A DNA stretch of 38,938 nucleotides from an uncultured Prevotella sp. (GCA_945830055.1 CALZXH010000015.1:1-38938); one strand, 5' to 3'; numbered from the stretch's first letter, positions 1-10,230 are shown. Translations and numbers: made by a program. Notes: generated by a model not told the origin, from the letters alone.

Positions 1-294
1 TTTCTGGAACACCACAATGATAGTCTGATGTTGCTTTATGTCAATATGTTATGTTTCTAAACTCTCTGTTTCGTCGTCTTCGTTTTAAATTCGTATATCT
101 GTTCTGTTTCGCCAAAGCGAAATCATGCTATTTGCAATTAGTTGTGTAATTACCTGCTATTTACGAATGTAAAGGTACACAAAAAACTGTTTGGTGCAAA
201 GAAAACTGTTGATTATTCCGGTTCTGCCGGGTTACTTCTTAGTCTTCTTTGATATAACGAGAAAGAATCTATCAGAATTCTTTTAAATAATCCT
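1..294. other. Left-edge noncoding stretch
   Basis: No convincing gene is seen on either strand. The stretch is AT-rich with many stops. The only supported element is a leftward Bacteroidota-type promoter (170-200), so much of 1-163 is probably the leader of a gene lying beyond the left edge. No HEPN-type partner for the adjacent nucleotidyltransferase is present here. Confidence 0.5.
170..200 (-). promoter_or_regulatory. Bacteroidota-type promoter reading off the left edge
   Basis: On the minus strand a TTTG (-33 element, 197-200) is followed after 19 bp by TACCTTTA (170-177), one base off the TAnnTTTG -7 consensus of the primary sigma factor in Bacteroidota. It would start transcription near 163 and read out of the window, so its gene is not visible. 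Spacing is right; the function is inferred. Confidence 0.45.
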
Positions 295-591
295 TTACTT
301 GCCTCTCTCATAAATTAGAATTTTGTCCTTTTCTACAGATTCTTTGGCAAATGGCAGAAGTGTCCCTTCTGATACCAAGTCAACCTTGCGTCCTAACAGT
401 TCCTCCAAATCGCTCCACATCCCAAAGAACTTGAGACCGATGGGACGGCTTTTGTCTAATAACACAATGATGTCAACATCGCTGTCTGGTGTCTGCTCAT
501 TTCGTGAGAAAGAACCGAACAGCCATGCCTTCAAGACCGGTTGGGCCTTGAAATAGTTTGCCACTGTGCTTTTAATCATATTGATAGTCAT
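295..591 (-). CDS. MNT-type nucleotidyltransferase domain protein
   Basis: This 98-residue protein has the minimal nucleotidyltransferase fold signature: GSFSRNE at about residues 26-32 followed by the paired acidic motif SDVDI at about 37-41. These are the glycine-serine and Asp-x-Asp metal-binding elements of the pol-beta superfamily. Proteins of this size usually act as the antitoxin (MntA) half of HEPN/MNT modules, where they AMPylate a HEPN RNase. No HEPN gene follows in the 294 bp downstream, and the gene upstream (beyond 754) is rhaT, so it appears unpaired here. It may act on a partner elsewhere or be a remnant of a module. The start is the first ATG; a second ATG at residue 5 is possible. 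The family call is strong, the role uncertain. Confidence 0.8.
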   Translation of the reverse strand: MTINMIKSTVANYFKAQPVLKAWLFGSFSRNEQTPDSDVDIIVLLDKSRPIGLKFFGMWSDLEELLGRKVDLVSEGTLLPFAKESVEKDKILIYERGK

Positions 592-666
592 GATGCAAAG
601 ATTTATTATGCGATGTAAAAATACAAAAAAGCATCAATAACCCCAAGAATAAATGAATATTTCCAC

Positions 667-702
667 CAAAAAAAGAGTTACCCGGAATGGACCAGGTAAC
701 TC
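667..702 (-). terminator. Rho-independent terminator of the rha operon
   Basis: GAGTTACC (675-682) pairs with GGTAACTC (695-702), with extra pairing toward the loop. On the minus strand the stem is followed by seven T residues (plus-strand A run 668-674). It lies about 50 bp downstream of the rhaT stop codon and should end the rhaB-rhaA-rhaT transcript. Confidence 0.85.
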
Positions 703-753
703 TTATAGATTGAATACCCCTTGAAAGGGATAGTGGGATGAACCCTACATTTC

Positions 754-1791
754 TTAAATCAGCTGCGGCAGGAAGCATGAGATGACGAGCACCACGATGC
801 CGAGCAGCAGCACACCGATGGTCTTGTTGGAACAACCCTTCCACTCCTTGAGGATGATACCCCAAACATTGGAGAACACCACGTTGAGTGCCATCAGGAT
901 GCAGAAGGCGAGGGTGGTGAGCACGGGAGAGGACTCCAGGAAGCCCTTGCCCAATGACAAGCCGAAGAACTGGCTGTACCACAGACCGCCGGCGATGGCG
1001 CAGAAGATGAGGTTGTTTACCCATACCGAGCCTTTCTTATAGTCGCCGAAAGTGCCGTTCTTGGCATTCTGTGACAGACAATAGATGGCATTGGTCACAA
1101 AACCGCCGATGGTCACCAACAGGGTGGCAGGCAGGGTGCGGTACATCGGGTCGGTCAGTTCGCCGAAGTTGATGTCCTTGCCAAACTCCAGACCAACGTT
1201 GAAGCAGCCACTCATAAAGCCAGCCAGCAGGGCAATCGCCAGTCCCTTGGGGAAGTTGAAGTCCTTCACAGCCGCCTTCTTCTCCTCTTCAGAGAGCGAC
1301 GACGCCTTCATGGAACCAGCCACACCGATGATGGCGATACCCAGCAGGGTGACCACCACGCCGATGATCACAGCAAAGGTGAGCGACGAAAGCGCATCCT
1401 GTTCGGGGAAGAAGATGTTGAGCAATACGGGACCCATGATAGTGCCCAAACCGGCACAGGTGCCCAGCGCGATGCTCTGTCCCAACGCTACACCAAGATA
1501 GCGCATGGACAAGCCGAAGGTGAGTCCGCCCACACCCCACAATACTCCGAAGAGTACCGTCATCCACAGGCTGAAACTGTCGGCTGTGGCAAAGAGCGAG
1601 CAGAGGGAGCCTCCCGCTGCGGGCACCGCAAGAAGGGCGCCCAGCAGAGGAAACAGCAACCATGCAAACACACCCTGTACCAGCCAGTAGCTCTCCCACG
1701 ACCAATCCTTGATCTTGTTGATGGGCACGTAGCAGCTTGACTGGCAGAATGCGCCGATGGCGATAATGAGAAGTCCTATAATGATTTCCAT
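754..1791 (-). CDS. rhaT: L-rhamnose/proton symporter RhaT
   Basis: RhaT imports L-rhamnose across the inner membrane with protons. The 345-residue product has about ten hydrophobic segments and matches the family along its whole length: an N-terminal SCYVPINKIKDWSWESYW segment (E. coli has YAPFKKVKKWSWETMW at this place), a LSMRYLGVALG motif near residue 95, a GGLWYSQFF motif near 268, and LKEW near 313. Length equals E. coli RhaT (344). It is the last gene of a minus-strand operon, 15 bp after the rhaA stop, and is followed by a terminator. The same kinase-isomerase-permease order is known from the Bacteroides thetaiotaomicron rhamnose locus, which supports the assignment. Confidence 0.95.
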   Translation of the reverse strand: MEIIIGLLIIAIGAFCQSSCYVPINKIKDWSWESYWLVQGVFAWLLFPLLGALLAVPAAGGSLCSLFATADSFSLWMTVLFGVLWGVGGLTFGLSMRYLGVALGQSIALGTCAGLGTIMGPVLLNIFFPEQDALSSLTFAVIIGVVVTLLGIAIIGVAGSMKASSLSEEEKKAAVKDFNFPKGLAIALLAGFMSGCFNVGLEFGKDINFGELTDPMYRTLPATLLVTIGGFVTNAIYCLSQNAKNGTFGDYKKGSVWVNNLIFCAIAGGLWYSQFFGLSLGKGFLESSPVLTTLAFCILMALNVVFSNVWGIILKEWKGCSNKTIGVLLLGIVVLVISCFLPQLI

Positions 1792-1806
1792 CGTATGCTA
1801 ACGGAC

Positions 1807-3063
1807 TTATGCTCTCTTGGAAACTACATCAGCCACATACTTGTCGATGTCGGCGATGAACTCCTGACCTACGGGCACGTTGTTGCGCACGCAGAACTCG
1901 TCGTAAACAGCCTGCCATGGCATCGCCTTCTGCTCTTCCACGATGGTGAGCACCTTGTAGCCTTCGCCAGCCAATTCCAGCTTGGAGATGGTCTCTTTCG
2001 GCTCGAGCAGGGCGCGCAGCATACACTTCTGTGCAGAACGGGAACCGATAACGTAGGCACCGATACGGTTGATAGAGCCGTCAAAGAAGTCCAGACCGTA
2101 GTGTACACGATCCAAAGCGTTGGCACGTACAATCTCGAAGAACAGTTCCTGTGTGGGGTCGTCCATGATGGTCACGTGGTCAGAGTCCCAACGGACGGGG
2201 CGTGATACGTGAAGCATCAGTTCCTTGATGAAAGGCAGCACGGCAGATACCTTGTCAGCAGGCGACTCTGTGGGATGATAGTGACCGGTGTCGATGGTCA
2301 GAATCTTGTTGTTCTGTGCGGCGTATGCGGTATAGAAGTCGTGAGAACCTACGGTAAACGACTCCAGACCGATACCGAATACCTTACCCTCGATACAGTC
2401 TTTCATCATGGGCTGCTCCTTCTCGAAGATCTCGTCGAGCGACTTCTTCAAGGTGTTGCGGTACAGGGCGTGGTTTACAGATACGTCCTTGCATCCGTCG
2501 TGTACCCAGAGGTTCATGATACAGGGGTCGTTCTGAGCCTCACCCATGGCGTTGGCGATGTCGCGGCAACGCTTGGTGTGCTCTACCCAGAACTGGCGGA
2601 TGCCCTCGTCGGGGTTGGCAAGGCTGAGGCTGCCTGATTTGGGATGAGAGAAGCTGGAGGAGTTGAAGTCGAGCTTGGTGTCGTTCTCCTTAGCCCAGTC
2701 AATCCAAGACTGGAAGTATTCTACGGTCACCTCGTCGCGGTCAACTACCTTGCCCTGGAAGTCACCGTAAATCTCGTGCAGGTTCAGACGGTGGTTGCCG
2801 GGAATCAGGCTCTTGGCCTTCAGGATATCCTGGCGCAGTTCGTCGATGTTGCGTGCAGCACCGGGGAAGTCGCCGGTTGACTGGATACCGCCCGACATAG
2901 CTCCTGCCTGTACTTCGAATCCCTTCACGTCGTCAGCCTGCCAGCAATGCATAGACAGGTGGAAGTCCTGCAGTTGTTTCAGCACGGCTTCGGTATCCAC
3001 TCCAATTTCAGCGTAGCGCTCTTTCGCCACTTCATACGCTTTTTTTACAAGTTCTTCTTTCAT
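1807..3063 (-). CDS. rhaA: L-rhamnose isomerase
   Basis: This enzyme converts L-rhamnose to L-rhamnulose in the cytoplasm. The 418-residue product is the usual length (E. coli 419) and collinear with RhaA throughout. Recognisable blocks are SMHCWQADDVKGFE near residue 37, LNLHEIYGDF near 93, GLESFTVGSHDFYTAYA near 222, DTGHYHPTESPADKVSA near 248, LHVSRPVRWDSDHV near 274 and GLDFFDGSINRIGAYVIG near 313. These contain the histidine and acidic residues that bind the catalytic metal in this TIM-barrel family. It lies between rhaB (88 bp upstream) and rhaT (15 bp downstream) on one transcript. Confidence 0.97.
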   Translation of the reverse strand: MKEELVKKAYEVAKERYAEIGVDTEAVLKQLQDFHLSMHCWQADDVKGFEVQAGAMSGGIQSTGDFPGAARNIDELRQDILKAKSLIPGNHRLNLHEIYGDFQGKVVDRDEVTVEYFQSWIDWAKENDTKLDFNSSSFSHPKSGSLSLANPDEGIRQFWVEHTKRCRDIANAMGEAQNDPCIMNLWVHDGCKDVSVNHALYRNTLKKSLDEIFEKEQPMMKDCIEGKVFGIGLESFTVGSHDFYTAYAAQNNKILTIDTGHYHPTESPADKVSAVLPFIKELMLHVSRPVRWDSDHVTIMDDPTQELFFEIVRANALDRVHYGLDFFDGSINRIGAYVIGSRSAQKCMLRALLEPKETISKLELAGEGYKVLTIVEEQKAMPWQAVYDEFCVRNNVPVGQEFIADIDKYVADVVSKRA

Positions 3064-3151
3064 GATGTTTCAGATTGTTTTTTAGTTAATGAATATTTGA
3101 TATGTTCTTGATGTCTGTTTTTCTGAAGTCTGTGATGATTCCTCAGTGATG

Positions 3152-4627
<1,476 letters not shown>

Positions 4628-4702
4628 GGTTTCGATTTGTTAGCAGTATTGTCGCGAATGTTTCGGAAAACATTCGGTTCTGTTTAATTATTATGCGTTG
4701 TG

Positions 4703-4710
4703 CAAAGATA
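4703..4710 (-). promoter_or_regulatory. -7 promoter element of rhaB-rhaA-rhaT
   Basis: TATCTTTG on the minus strand matches the Bacteroidota -7 consensus TAnnTTTG exactly. No good TTG is found 19-21 bp upstream, which is typical of promoters needing an activator and fits AraC-type control of rhamnose genes. The start site would be near 4696, leaving a leader of about 70 nt. Confidence 0.6.
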
Positions 4711-4851
4711 GTTTTTTTTGTGAAAAACATGCCATGATTATTTGATTTTTTTCTAAAAGATTTGTGAAGTGCCGCCATGCTCCTGCTGCGCCGACTGCGG
4801 GGCTTACCGGTAAACGATTACGTGATTATTCATTTTTATTGTCCCATAAAA

Positions 4852-4883
4852 TTGTCGGGATTGCAATATTATTATTACATTTG
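4852..4883 (+). promoter_or_regulatory. Promoter of nhaD
   Basis: TTG (4852-4854), 21-bp spacer, TACATTTG (4876-4883), both elements matching the Bacteroidota consensus. Transcription should start near 4890, giving a leader of about 140 nt before the ATG at 5033. Confidence 0.7.
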
Positions 4884-5032
4884 CACCGGTGCTTCCCTTC
4901 AGGGCGGCATCATCGACGACTGTTAACTACCCGAACCTGAAGAAGGCAGGCGGCAGCCTGGTGAACGTAAAGGCAAACCCTTGTAGAAGAAAAACAAACA
5001 TTATAACAACAAACAATTAAAAACATAATCAA
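4884..5032 (+). promoter_or_regulatory. Structured 5' leader of nhaD (possible RNA regulator)
   Basis: The first 100 nt are GC-rich, unlike the usual AT-rich leaders in this window. CTTCAGG (4897-4903) can pair with CCTGAAG (4936-4942), and CAGGC (4947-4951) with GCCTG (4956-4960) around a GGCA loop, giving two consecutive helices. The rest (4980-5032) is A-rich and unstructured up to the start codon. I could not match it to a known riboswitch class. A cation- or pH-responsive role is only suggested by the downstream antiporter. Confidence 0.35.
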
Positions 5033-6376
5033 ATGACTACATTGACAATTTGGATTGTGGCGGTTTTCGTGCTCGGCTATTTCTTCATAGCCATCGAAAG
5101 CCTGACCAAGGTGAACAAAGCGGCGGTGGCGCTGCTGATGTTTGTGGGGTGCTGGACCCTCTTCATGCTCGACCCCGGCAGCTATATCGCCGGAGCCCTG
5201 CCCGACAGCATGGCGCAGGCGGTGAGCGAGGTGATGGAAAAGCATCTGGGAAGCACTTCTACCACCCTGTTCTTCCTGATGGGAGCGATGACCATCGTGG
5301 AGGTGGTTGATCAGAACGGTGGCTTCAACTTCGTGCGCGACATGCTGCAGACTACCAAGAAGCGGTCGCTGTTGTGGAAGATAGCTTGGCTGACGTTCAT
5401 CCTCTCTGCTATCCTTGACAACCTGACCACCAGTATCGTGATGGTGATGATACTGCGCAAACTGGTGCAGGACAAGAAAGACCGTCTGATTTATGCCTCG
5501 CTCGTGGTGATTGCTGCCAACAGCGGCGGCGCCTTCTCGCCCATCGGCGACGTGACTACCATCATGCTGTGGAACAAGGGTGTGATTACCGCCATCGGCG
5601 TGATTACCGAGGTCCTCATCCCTTCGGTGGTGTCGATGGTGATTCCCGCATGGCTCCTGTCGTTGCAGCTCAAGGGCAACATGCAGGGTGCTGAAGAGGA
5701 GGCCGTACAACAGGGCGGTAGCGACTTTACCGCCTCACAGCGCAAGGTGGTGTTCCTGCTGGGAGTGGGCGGACTCATCTTCGTGCCCATCTTCAAGAGC
5801 ATCACCCATCTGCCCCCGTTTGTGGGCATCCTGCTGGTGCTGGGCGTGCTGTGGACCGTTACCGAGGTGTTCTACCGCAACCTGCATCGTGTGGGCGACA
5901 AGGGGGGCATGCAGAAGCGTGTCACCAATATGCTGTCGCGCATCGACATGGGCACCATCCTCTTCTTCCTGGGCATCCTGATGGCTGTGGCTTGTCTTGA
6001 GACCATCGGCGTGCTGGAGATGCTGGGCGAGGGCTTGAACGTGGCGTTCAACGGCAACCACTACCTGGTGACGGGTATCATCGGTATCCTCTCGAGCATC
6101 GTCGATAACGTGCCTTTAGTGGCTGGCTGTATGGGCATGTATCCCGTTACTCCTACCGGCGATATGGCGGTGGACGGCATCTTCTGGCAGCTCCTGGCCT
6201 ACTGTGCCGGTGTGGGCGGTTCGATGCTTATCATCGGCTCTGCCGCAGGTGTGGTGGTGATGGGTCTTGAGAAGATTACCTTCGGCTGGTATCTGCGCCA
6301 TATCTCCTGGATCGTACTTGTGGGCTACCTTGCCGGTATCGCCGTGTATTGGTTGGAGAAAGCCTTCCTGTTCTGA
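5033..6376 (+). CDS. nhaD: NhaD-type sodium/proton antiporter
   Basis: This inner-membrane protein exchanges internal Na+ (or Li+) for external protons. It is 447 residues long with around a dozen hydrophobic segments and the two hallmark blocks of the NhaD branch of the ion transporter superfamily: LDNLTTSIVMVMI near residue 129 and ANSGGAFSPIGDVTTIMLW near 163. A second half-repeat carries SSIVDNVPLVAG near 355, mirroring the first DN motif. It is transcribed divergently from rhaB and convergently with the AraC regulator, so it sits inside the rhamnose locus without an obvious metabolic link. A strong bidirectional terminator follows. Length is normal for the family and the start is the first ATG after the leader. 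Confidence 0.92.
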   Translation: MTTLTIWIVAVFVLGYFFIAIESLTKVNKAAVALLMFVGCWTLFMLDPGSYIAGALPDSMAQAVSEVMEKHLGSTSTTLFFLMGAMTIVEVVDQNGGFNFVRDMLQTTKKRSLLWKIAWLTFILSAILDNLTTSIVMVMILRKLVQDKKDRLIYASLVVIAANSGGAFSPIGDVTTIMLWNKGVITAIGVITEVLIPSVVSMVIPAWLLSLQLKGNMQGAEEEAVQQGGSDFTASQRKVVFLLGVGGLIFVPIFKSITHLPPFVGILLVLGVLWTVTEVFYRNLHRVGDKGGMQKRVTNMLSRIDMGTILFFLGILMAVACLETIGVLEMLGEGLNVAFNGNHYLVTGIIGILSSIVDNVPLVAGCMGMYPVTPTGDMAVDGIFWQLLAYCAGVGGSMLIIGSAAGVVVMGLEKITFGWYLRHISWIVLVGYLAGIAVYWLEKAFLF

Positions 6377-6411
6377 TAAGTACGGGGAAGATACGCTCTG
6401 ATATACCGTCA

Positions 6412-6451
6412 AAGAAAACAGCGTCTGCCTTGGGGCGGGCGCTGTTTTCTT
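6412..6451. terminator. Bidirectional terminator between nhaD and the AraC regulator
   Basis: AAGAAAACAGCG (6412-6423) pairs perfectly with CGCTGTTTTCTT (6440-6451) around a 16-nt loop. The A-rich and T-rich ends of the stem provide a U tract in either direction. It lies 36 bp after the nhaD stop and 60 bp from the regulator stop. Confidence 0.85.
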
Positions 6452-6510
6452 GTCGGTTACGGTTTATGGTTGTCAGGTCTGTTGCAGAGTTTCAGACGGT
6501 TGTAGGGTTG

Positions 6511-7383
6511 TCAGCCGTGCTGGCGCATCTCGCTGGGCTTTCTGCCGGTCTTGATCTTGAACTTGGCAGAGAAATAGTCAGGCGAGTCGAAATTCAGCCG
6601 GTAGGCAATCTCCTTGATGCTCATGTCTGTGGCGGTCAGCAGTTCTTTGGCACGCTGCAGCTTCAGGTCTTGCTGGTAGAGTGCCGGCGACATGCCCGTA
6701 TATTCCTTGAACAGCTTGCGGAAGTTGGAATAGCTCATGCCCGATTCTTCCGCTATCTGCTGGATGGTCAGGTTGCTCTCCACCGCCTCCCTGATGCGCA
6801 GACGGGCACGGTTGATCATATCTACGTGCGAGTATTTCTTGTTGAGCTGGATGTTGCGCTCCATGGCATACATGATGCCCAGCATGTGGTTCACGATGCC
6901 CGCCAGCAGTTGTTGCACGTAGGCGGCCTCCTGCAGGGCGGTTTCGTAGGCGTTTCTGAACAGGTGGATCATGTCGGCGGAATAGCCGATATGGTAGATG
7001 GGATTGTTGATGCTCAGGAAGCCAGCCGCCAGCCGGTCGTCGATGTTCCTGCCCTTGAAGCCTATCCAGTATTTCTTCCATCCGCACGAGGCGAGGGGGT
7101 GGTAGCTGTGCCGCTCTCCGGGGAAAAGCAGGAACATGTCGCCCTCGCTGACCCTCGTCTCGGGATAGTGCTCGCTGCGGAACACTCCTTCGCCCTCCAC
7201 GATGTACAGCAACTGGTACTCGTTCAGTTCGCGCCCAGTCTCTATGTTGAAGTAATAACCGTCAGCATGTCCGTGTGTGGGGTAGGCGTCGCCCGGGGCT
7301 ATCTCTTCATAACCTACGGTACTCACGGTAAGTCCCCATTTCAGGTCGTGCTCGTTAGCTACAAGGTATTGGCTTTTCTGCAT
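6511..7383 (-). CDS. AraC-family transcriptional regulator (probable rhamnose regulator)
   Basis: The 290-residue protein has an N-terminal cupin-type sugar-sensing domain (residues 30-110, with HGHADGYYFN and PGERHSYHP metal/ligand-like histidines) and a C-terminal pair of helix-turn-helix motifs: LTIQQIAEESGMSYSNFRKLF near residue 205 and IKEIAYRLNFDSPDYFSAKF near 255, ending in KTGRKPSEMR. This is the typical AraC/XylS layout. Its place one gene away from rhaBAT suggests it activates the rhamnose operon, as an AraC-type regulator does in Bacteroides thetaiotaomicron. The effector is inferred, not visible. It begins only 60 bp after the upstream sensor kinase stop with no promoter-like TAnnTTTG between, so it may be co-transcribed with the two kinases. 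Confidence 0.85.
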   Translation of the reverse strand: MQKSQYLVANEHDLKWGLTVSTVGYEEIAPGDAYPTHGHADGYYFNIETGRELNEYQLLYIVEGEGVFRSEHYPETRVSEGDMFLLFPGERHSYHPLASCGWKKYWIGFKGRNIDDRLAAGFLSINNPIYHIGYSADMIHLFRNAYETALQEAAYVQQLLAGIVNHMLGIMYAMERNIQLNKKYSHVDMINRARLRIREAVESNLTIQQIAEESGMSYSNFRKLFKEYTGMSPALYQQDLKLQRAKELLTATDMSIKEIAYRLNFDSPDYFSAKFKIKTGRKPSEMRQHG

Positions 7384-7443
7384 AATGAATAGTTTGTTGT
7401 TACGGCGCCGGCAGTCTTCGGCGGAAATCTGCTGAGTGCCCTC

Positions 7444-10230
7444 TTATCCCTTTCTCGGACAGGGAATCCAGAACCAGAAGGTAGAGCCTTTTCCCTCCTC
7501 AGAGTTTACGCCTATCTTGCCGTGGCACTGGTCGATGATGGCCTTGCAGATGCTCAGTCCCAGACCTGTGCCCTGTATGAAGTCGTTGAGTTTCACGAAG
7601 CGGTCGAATACCTTTTCGCACTTGTCCTTGGGAATGCCCGTTCCGGTATCTTCGCAATAGACGTACAGTCCGCCGCCCTCTTCGCGGTAGCCCACCTTGA
7701 TATGTCCCTGCTGGGTATATTTCACGGCATTGGTCACAAAGTTGGTGATTACCTGCTGGATGCGCCCGCTATCCATCACCGTGGGATAGGTGGGATAGGG
7801 GTTGTCGCAGAGATACTGTACTCCGGGCGTTGTCACGCGGGTGGCAAGGGTGGTGCATATATCGTCGAAAGCGGCTGAGAAATCCACGTCGTGCGGCTGC
7901 AGTACCTGACTGTTGCTATCCATGGTAGAGATGTCGAGGATATCGTTGATGAGTTGCAGCAGCATGTCGCAGTTGTTGCGTATGATGCGGGTGAACTCCT
8001 TGCGCTCCTCGGGTGCGTCGATGGCCTGCAGCAGGTCGCAGAAGCCCACGATGGCGTTGAGCGGGGTGCGTATCTCATGGGTCATGTTGGCGAGGAAGGC
8101 ACTCTTCTGCTTGCCGCTCTCGTTCGCCCTGAAGGTCTCGTTACGCAGTGCTGCCTGTTTCTCCATCAGCGTGGTCACGTCGCGTATCAGTCCGAAGTAG
8201 CCTATCACCGTGCCCTCGGCATCGCGTTCGGGGATGCTGTTCACGTTGTACCAGTGCTCCTTGTTGTCTATGACAAACAGGTTCTTGGCAGAGATGAGCG
8301 ACTTGTACAGCGACTTGGTGTTCTGGTCGGGATGCAGCATGTCCTGCAGACGGTCGTCGCGCACCTCGCCTGTCAGCTTGCTCATGAACTCCTCGAAGGT
8401 GAACTTGTATTCATAATGATACAGGTCCTTGAAGTAAGCAACCTCCTTGGTTACCAGCGACGAGCGCCATACCCTCATCTGGTTCACCTCCATCAGGTAG
8501 CGCATGTTGGCTTCATACTGCTTCACCTTCTTGTTGATTGATGCCAGCCGCTTCTCGTTCACCTTGCTCTCCTTGTACAGCTTGTAGTCCTCGGTAATGT
8601 TGCGTGCGGTAAGCATCACGAACTTCAGTTGTCCTTCCTCGTCCTTGATGGGGCGCATCTTGATTTCCAGGTAGTCGTACATCTTGCGCTCGGGGATGTG
8701 TATCTGGGTGCAGAAGTGCATGCCCACCGGCTGGTAGCGCTTCACGTTGTTCTTCAGGAAGGGCAGGTCGTACAGGTTGAGGTCGAAATAGAACTTGTCT
8801 TCATCATTCTCGAAGTGGAAGATGCGGCGCATGGTGGCGTTCACCGAAACCAGCTTTCCTGTGTTGTCATAGAGCGAGAGTCCTACGAGAGACTGCTCGA
8901 AGATGTTGATATACTTCTCCGTGAGTTTCTCGTTGGCCTCCATCGCCTCTTGTTCTTCGGTGATGTCGATCACGGTAGAGATGCTGGCGGTAAGTTTTCC
9001 GTACCTGTCGGTCTCGCTGATGCTCTGTACCTTCAGCGAGTGCCATTCGGGCTGTTCGGGCGTCCCCAGGTTGAACCTGTAGTTGTTCTCCTTGTTGTTT
9101 ATCTTTCCGCTCTTCATGTCAGCCGAGTACTGCAACATGTCTCCGCGGTCGTCGGGATGCACACGGCTCAGGTAGTCGTCATGCCTGATTCCCTCCTTGG
9201 GCACCAGATTGCCGTAGATATTGTGTATGGTATGGGTGGCAAAGTCGTGTCTCACCACGTAGTTGTTCGACAGTTCCAGGGCTTTTGCCAGCAGCTTGTT
9301 CTGTTCCTTGATGGTCTCAGTACGCTTGGCGATACGCTTGTTGATGAGGTGGTTGAGAATCAGGTGTACCAGCAGTATCACCAAGGCGCCTGCTATCAGG
9401 TAGATGACCACAGGCGAGGCGTCGCGCTCGTAGATTTCAGGATGGAACCATTTGTTGACAATCTTCTTTATCTTTCCTGCCTGGTCCAGTCGTGCAAACT
9501 GGTCGTCGAGCAGGTCGCGCAGCTCCTTGCTGTGGGTGGTGAACTTGAGCGGTATCGAGGGCATACCTGTGCTGGTGATCTCCACGTCGGTAATCTTCAT
9601 CTCGTTGATCACCCACTTCAGCGTATTGGCACCGCAGATGTAGTAGTCTATCTCCCCGTTGTTGAGCATGTGCAGTCCGTGCTGGGGTGTGGCGGTGACA
9701 GGATGACTGAATTCCGTGTCCAGAAGTCTTCCGATGTTTTGCACGTAGTCCTTGTTCTTGAAGCCCACTTTGCGGTCCTTGCCCATGCGCTTGTAGTCTG
9801 TCGGTGCTTCCTCGTTGGCGCGGTAGGCGATGCCTTCCTGGTAGCTGGCGAGTATGGTCTGTCCGTAGTAGAGGCCGGGGTAGGGCAGCCTGTTCTTCGA
9901 GATGATGATGTCCGCCTTTTTCTGTCCGAACATCTTCATGGCGCCCTGCCAGTCCTTCATGACGATGACGAAGGGGATATCCAGGTTGTCCAGCACCTCG
10001 GTCACCACGTCCACGTCGTATCCGCAAGGCTCGCCGTTGTCGTTGCGGTATTCGTAGGGTCGGCATTCCCAGTCCATCACCACTACAAGGGGATTGGCCG
10101 AGGTATATTTGTCCATCTGCTGTGCGCGGATTGCCGCCCTGCTTCCGGTAGGCATGCACCATGCCATGGCACAGGCAAGGAGCAGCAGGCTTGTCACACG
10201 TCTGAGGGTATATAAGGAACGGCTTTTCAT
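7444..10230 (-). CDS. Sensor histidine kinase with periplasmic SBP_bac_3 domain and PAS domains (copy 1)
   Basis: This 928-residue membrane kinase starts with a signal sequence (to about residue 32). A periplasmic family-3 solute-binding-type domain (about 46-268; CGYDVDVVTEVLDNL is typical) follows, then a transmembrane segment (about 275-298), about three PAS-like domains (about 315-700; one ends in VIDITEEQE and one in ARNITEDYK), a HisKA domain with phospho-acceptor H718 in NMTHEIRTPLNAIVGF, and an ATPase domain with N box NFVTNAVKYT, G1 EDTGTGIP and G2 GTGLGLSICK. There is no receiver domain, and no response regulator gene is adjacent. The start ATG overlaps the stop of the upstream kinase by 4 bp (ATGA), so the two are translationally coupled. 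The ligand is probably a small amino-acid- or amine-like molecule by family, but cannot be read from sequence. Confidence 0.9.
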   Translation of the reverse strand: MKSRSLYTLRRVTSLLLLACAMAWCMPTGSRAAIRAQQMDKYTSANPLVVVMDWECRPYEYRNDNGEPCGYDVDVVTEVLDNLDIPFVIVMKDWQGAMKMFGQKKADIIISKNRLPYPGLYYGQTILASYQEGIAYRANEEAPTDYKRMGKDRKVGFKNKDYVQNIGRLLDTEFSHPVTATPQHGLHMLNNGEIDYYICGANTLKWVINEMKITDVEITSTGMPSIPLKFTTHSKELRDLLDDQFARLDQAGKIKKIVNKWFHPEIYERDASPVVIYLIAGALVILLVHLILNHLINKRIAKRTETIKEQNKLLAKALELSNNYVVRHDFATHTIHNIYGNLVPKEGIRHDDYLSRVHPDDRGDMLQYSADMKSGKINNKENNYRFNLGTPEQPEWHSLKVQSISETDRYGKLTASISTVIDITEEQEAMEANEKLTEKYINIFEQSLVGLSLYDNTGKLVSVNATMRRIFHFENDEDKFYFDLNLYDLPFLKNNVKRYQPVGMHFCTQIHIPERKMYDYLEIKMRPIKDEEGQLKFVMLTARNITEDYKLYKESKVNEKRLASINKKVKQYEANMRYLMEVNQMRVWRSSLVTKEVAYFKDLYHYEYKFTFEEFMSKLTGEVRDDRLQDMLHPDQNTKSLYKSLISAKNLFVIDNKEHWYNVNSIPERDAEGTVIGYFGLIRDVTTLMEKQAALRNETFRANESGKQKSAFLANMTHEIRTPLNAIVGFCDLLQAIDAPEERKEFTRIIRNNCDMLLQLINDILDISTMDSNSQVLQPHDVDFSAAFDDICTTLATRVTTPGVQYLCDNPYPTYPTVMDSGRIQQVITNFVTNAVKYTQQGHIKVGYREEGGGLYVYCEDTGTGIPKDKCEKVFDRFVKLNDFIQGTGLGLSICKAIIDQCHGKIGVNSEEGKGSTFWFWIPCPRKG

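Larger units (their letters stand above)
4628..5032. other. Divergent rhaB/nhaD intergenic region
   Basis: This 405-bp spacer has no supported gene. It holds a minus-strand -7 element for rhaB (4703-4710), a plus-strand promoter for nhaD (4852-4883), a perfect 10-bp palindrome TTACCGGTAA (4804-4813) suitable as a regulator site, a direct ATTAcGTGATTA motif next to it, and a GC-rich structured nhaD leader (4884-5032). Confidence 0.6.
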
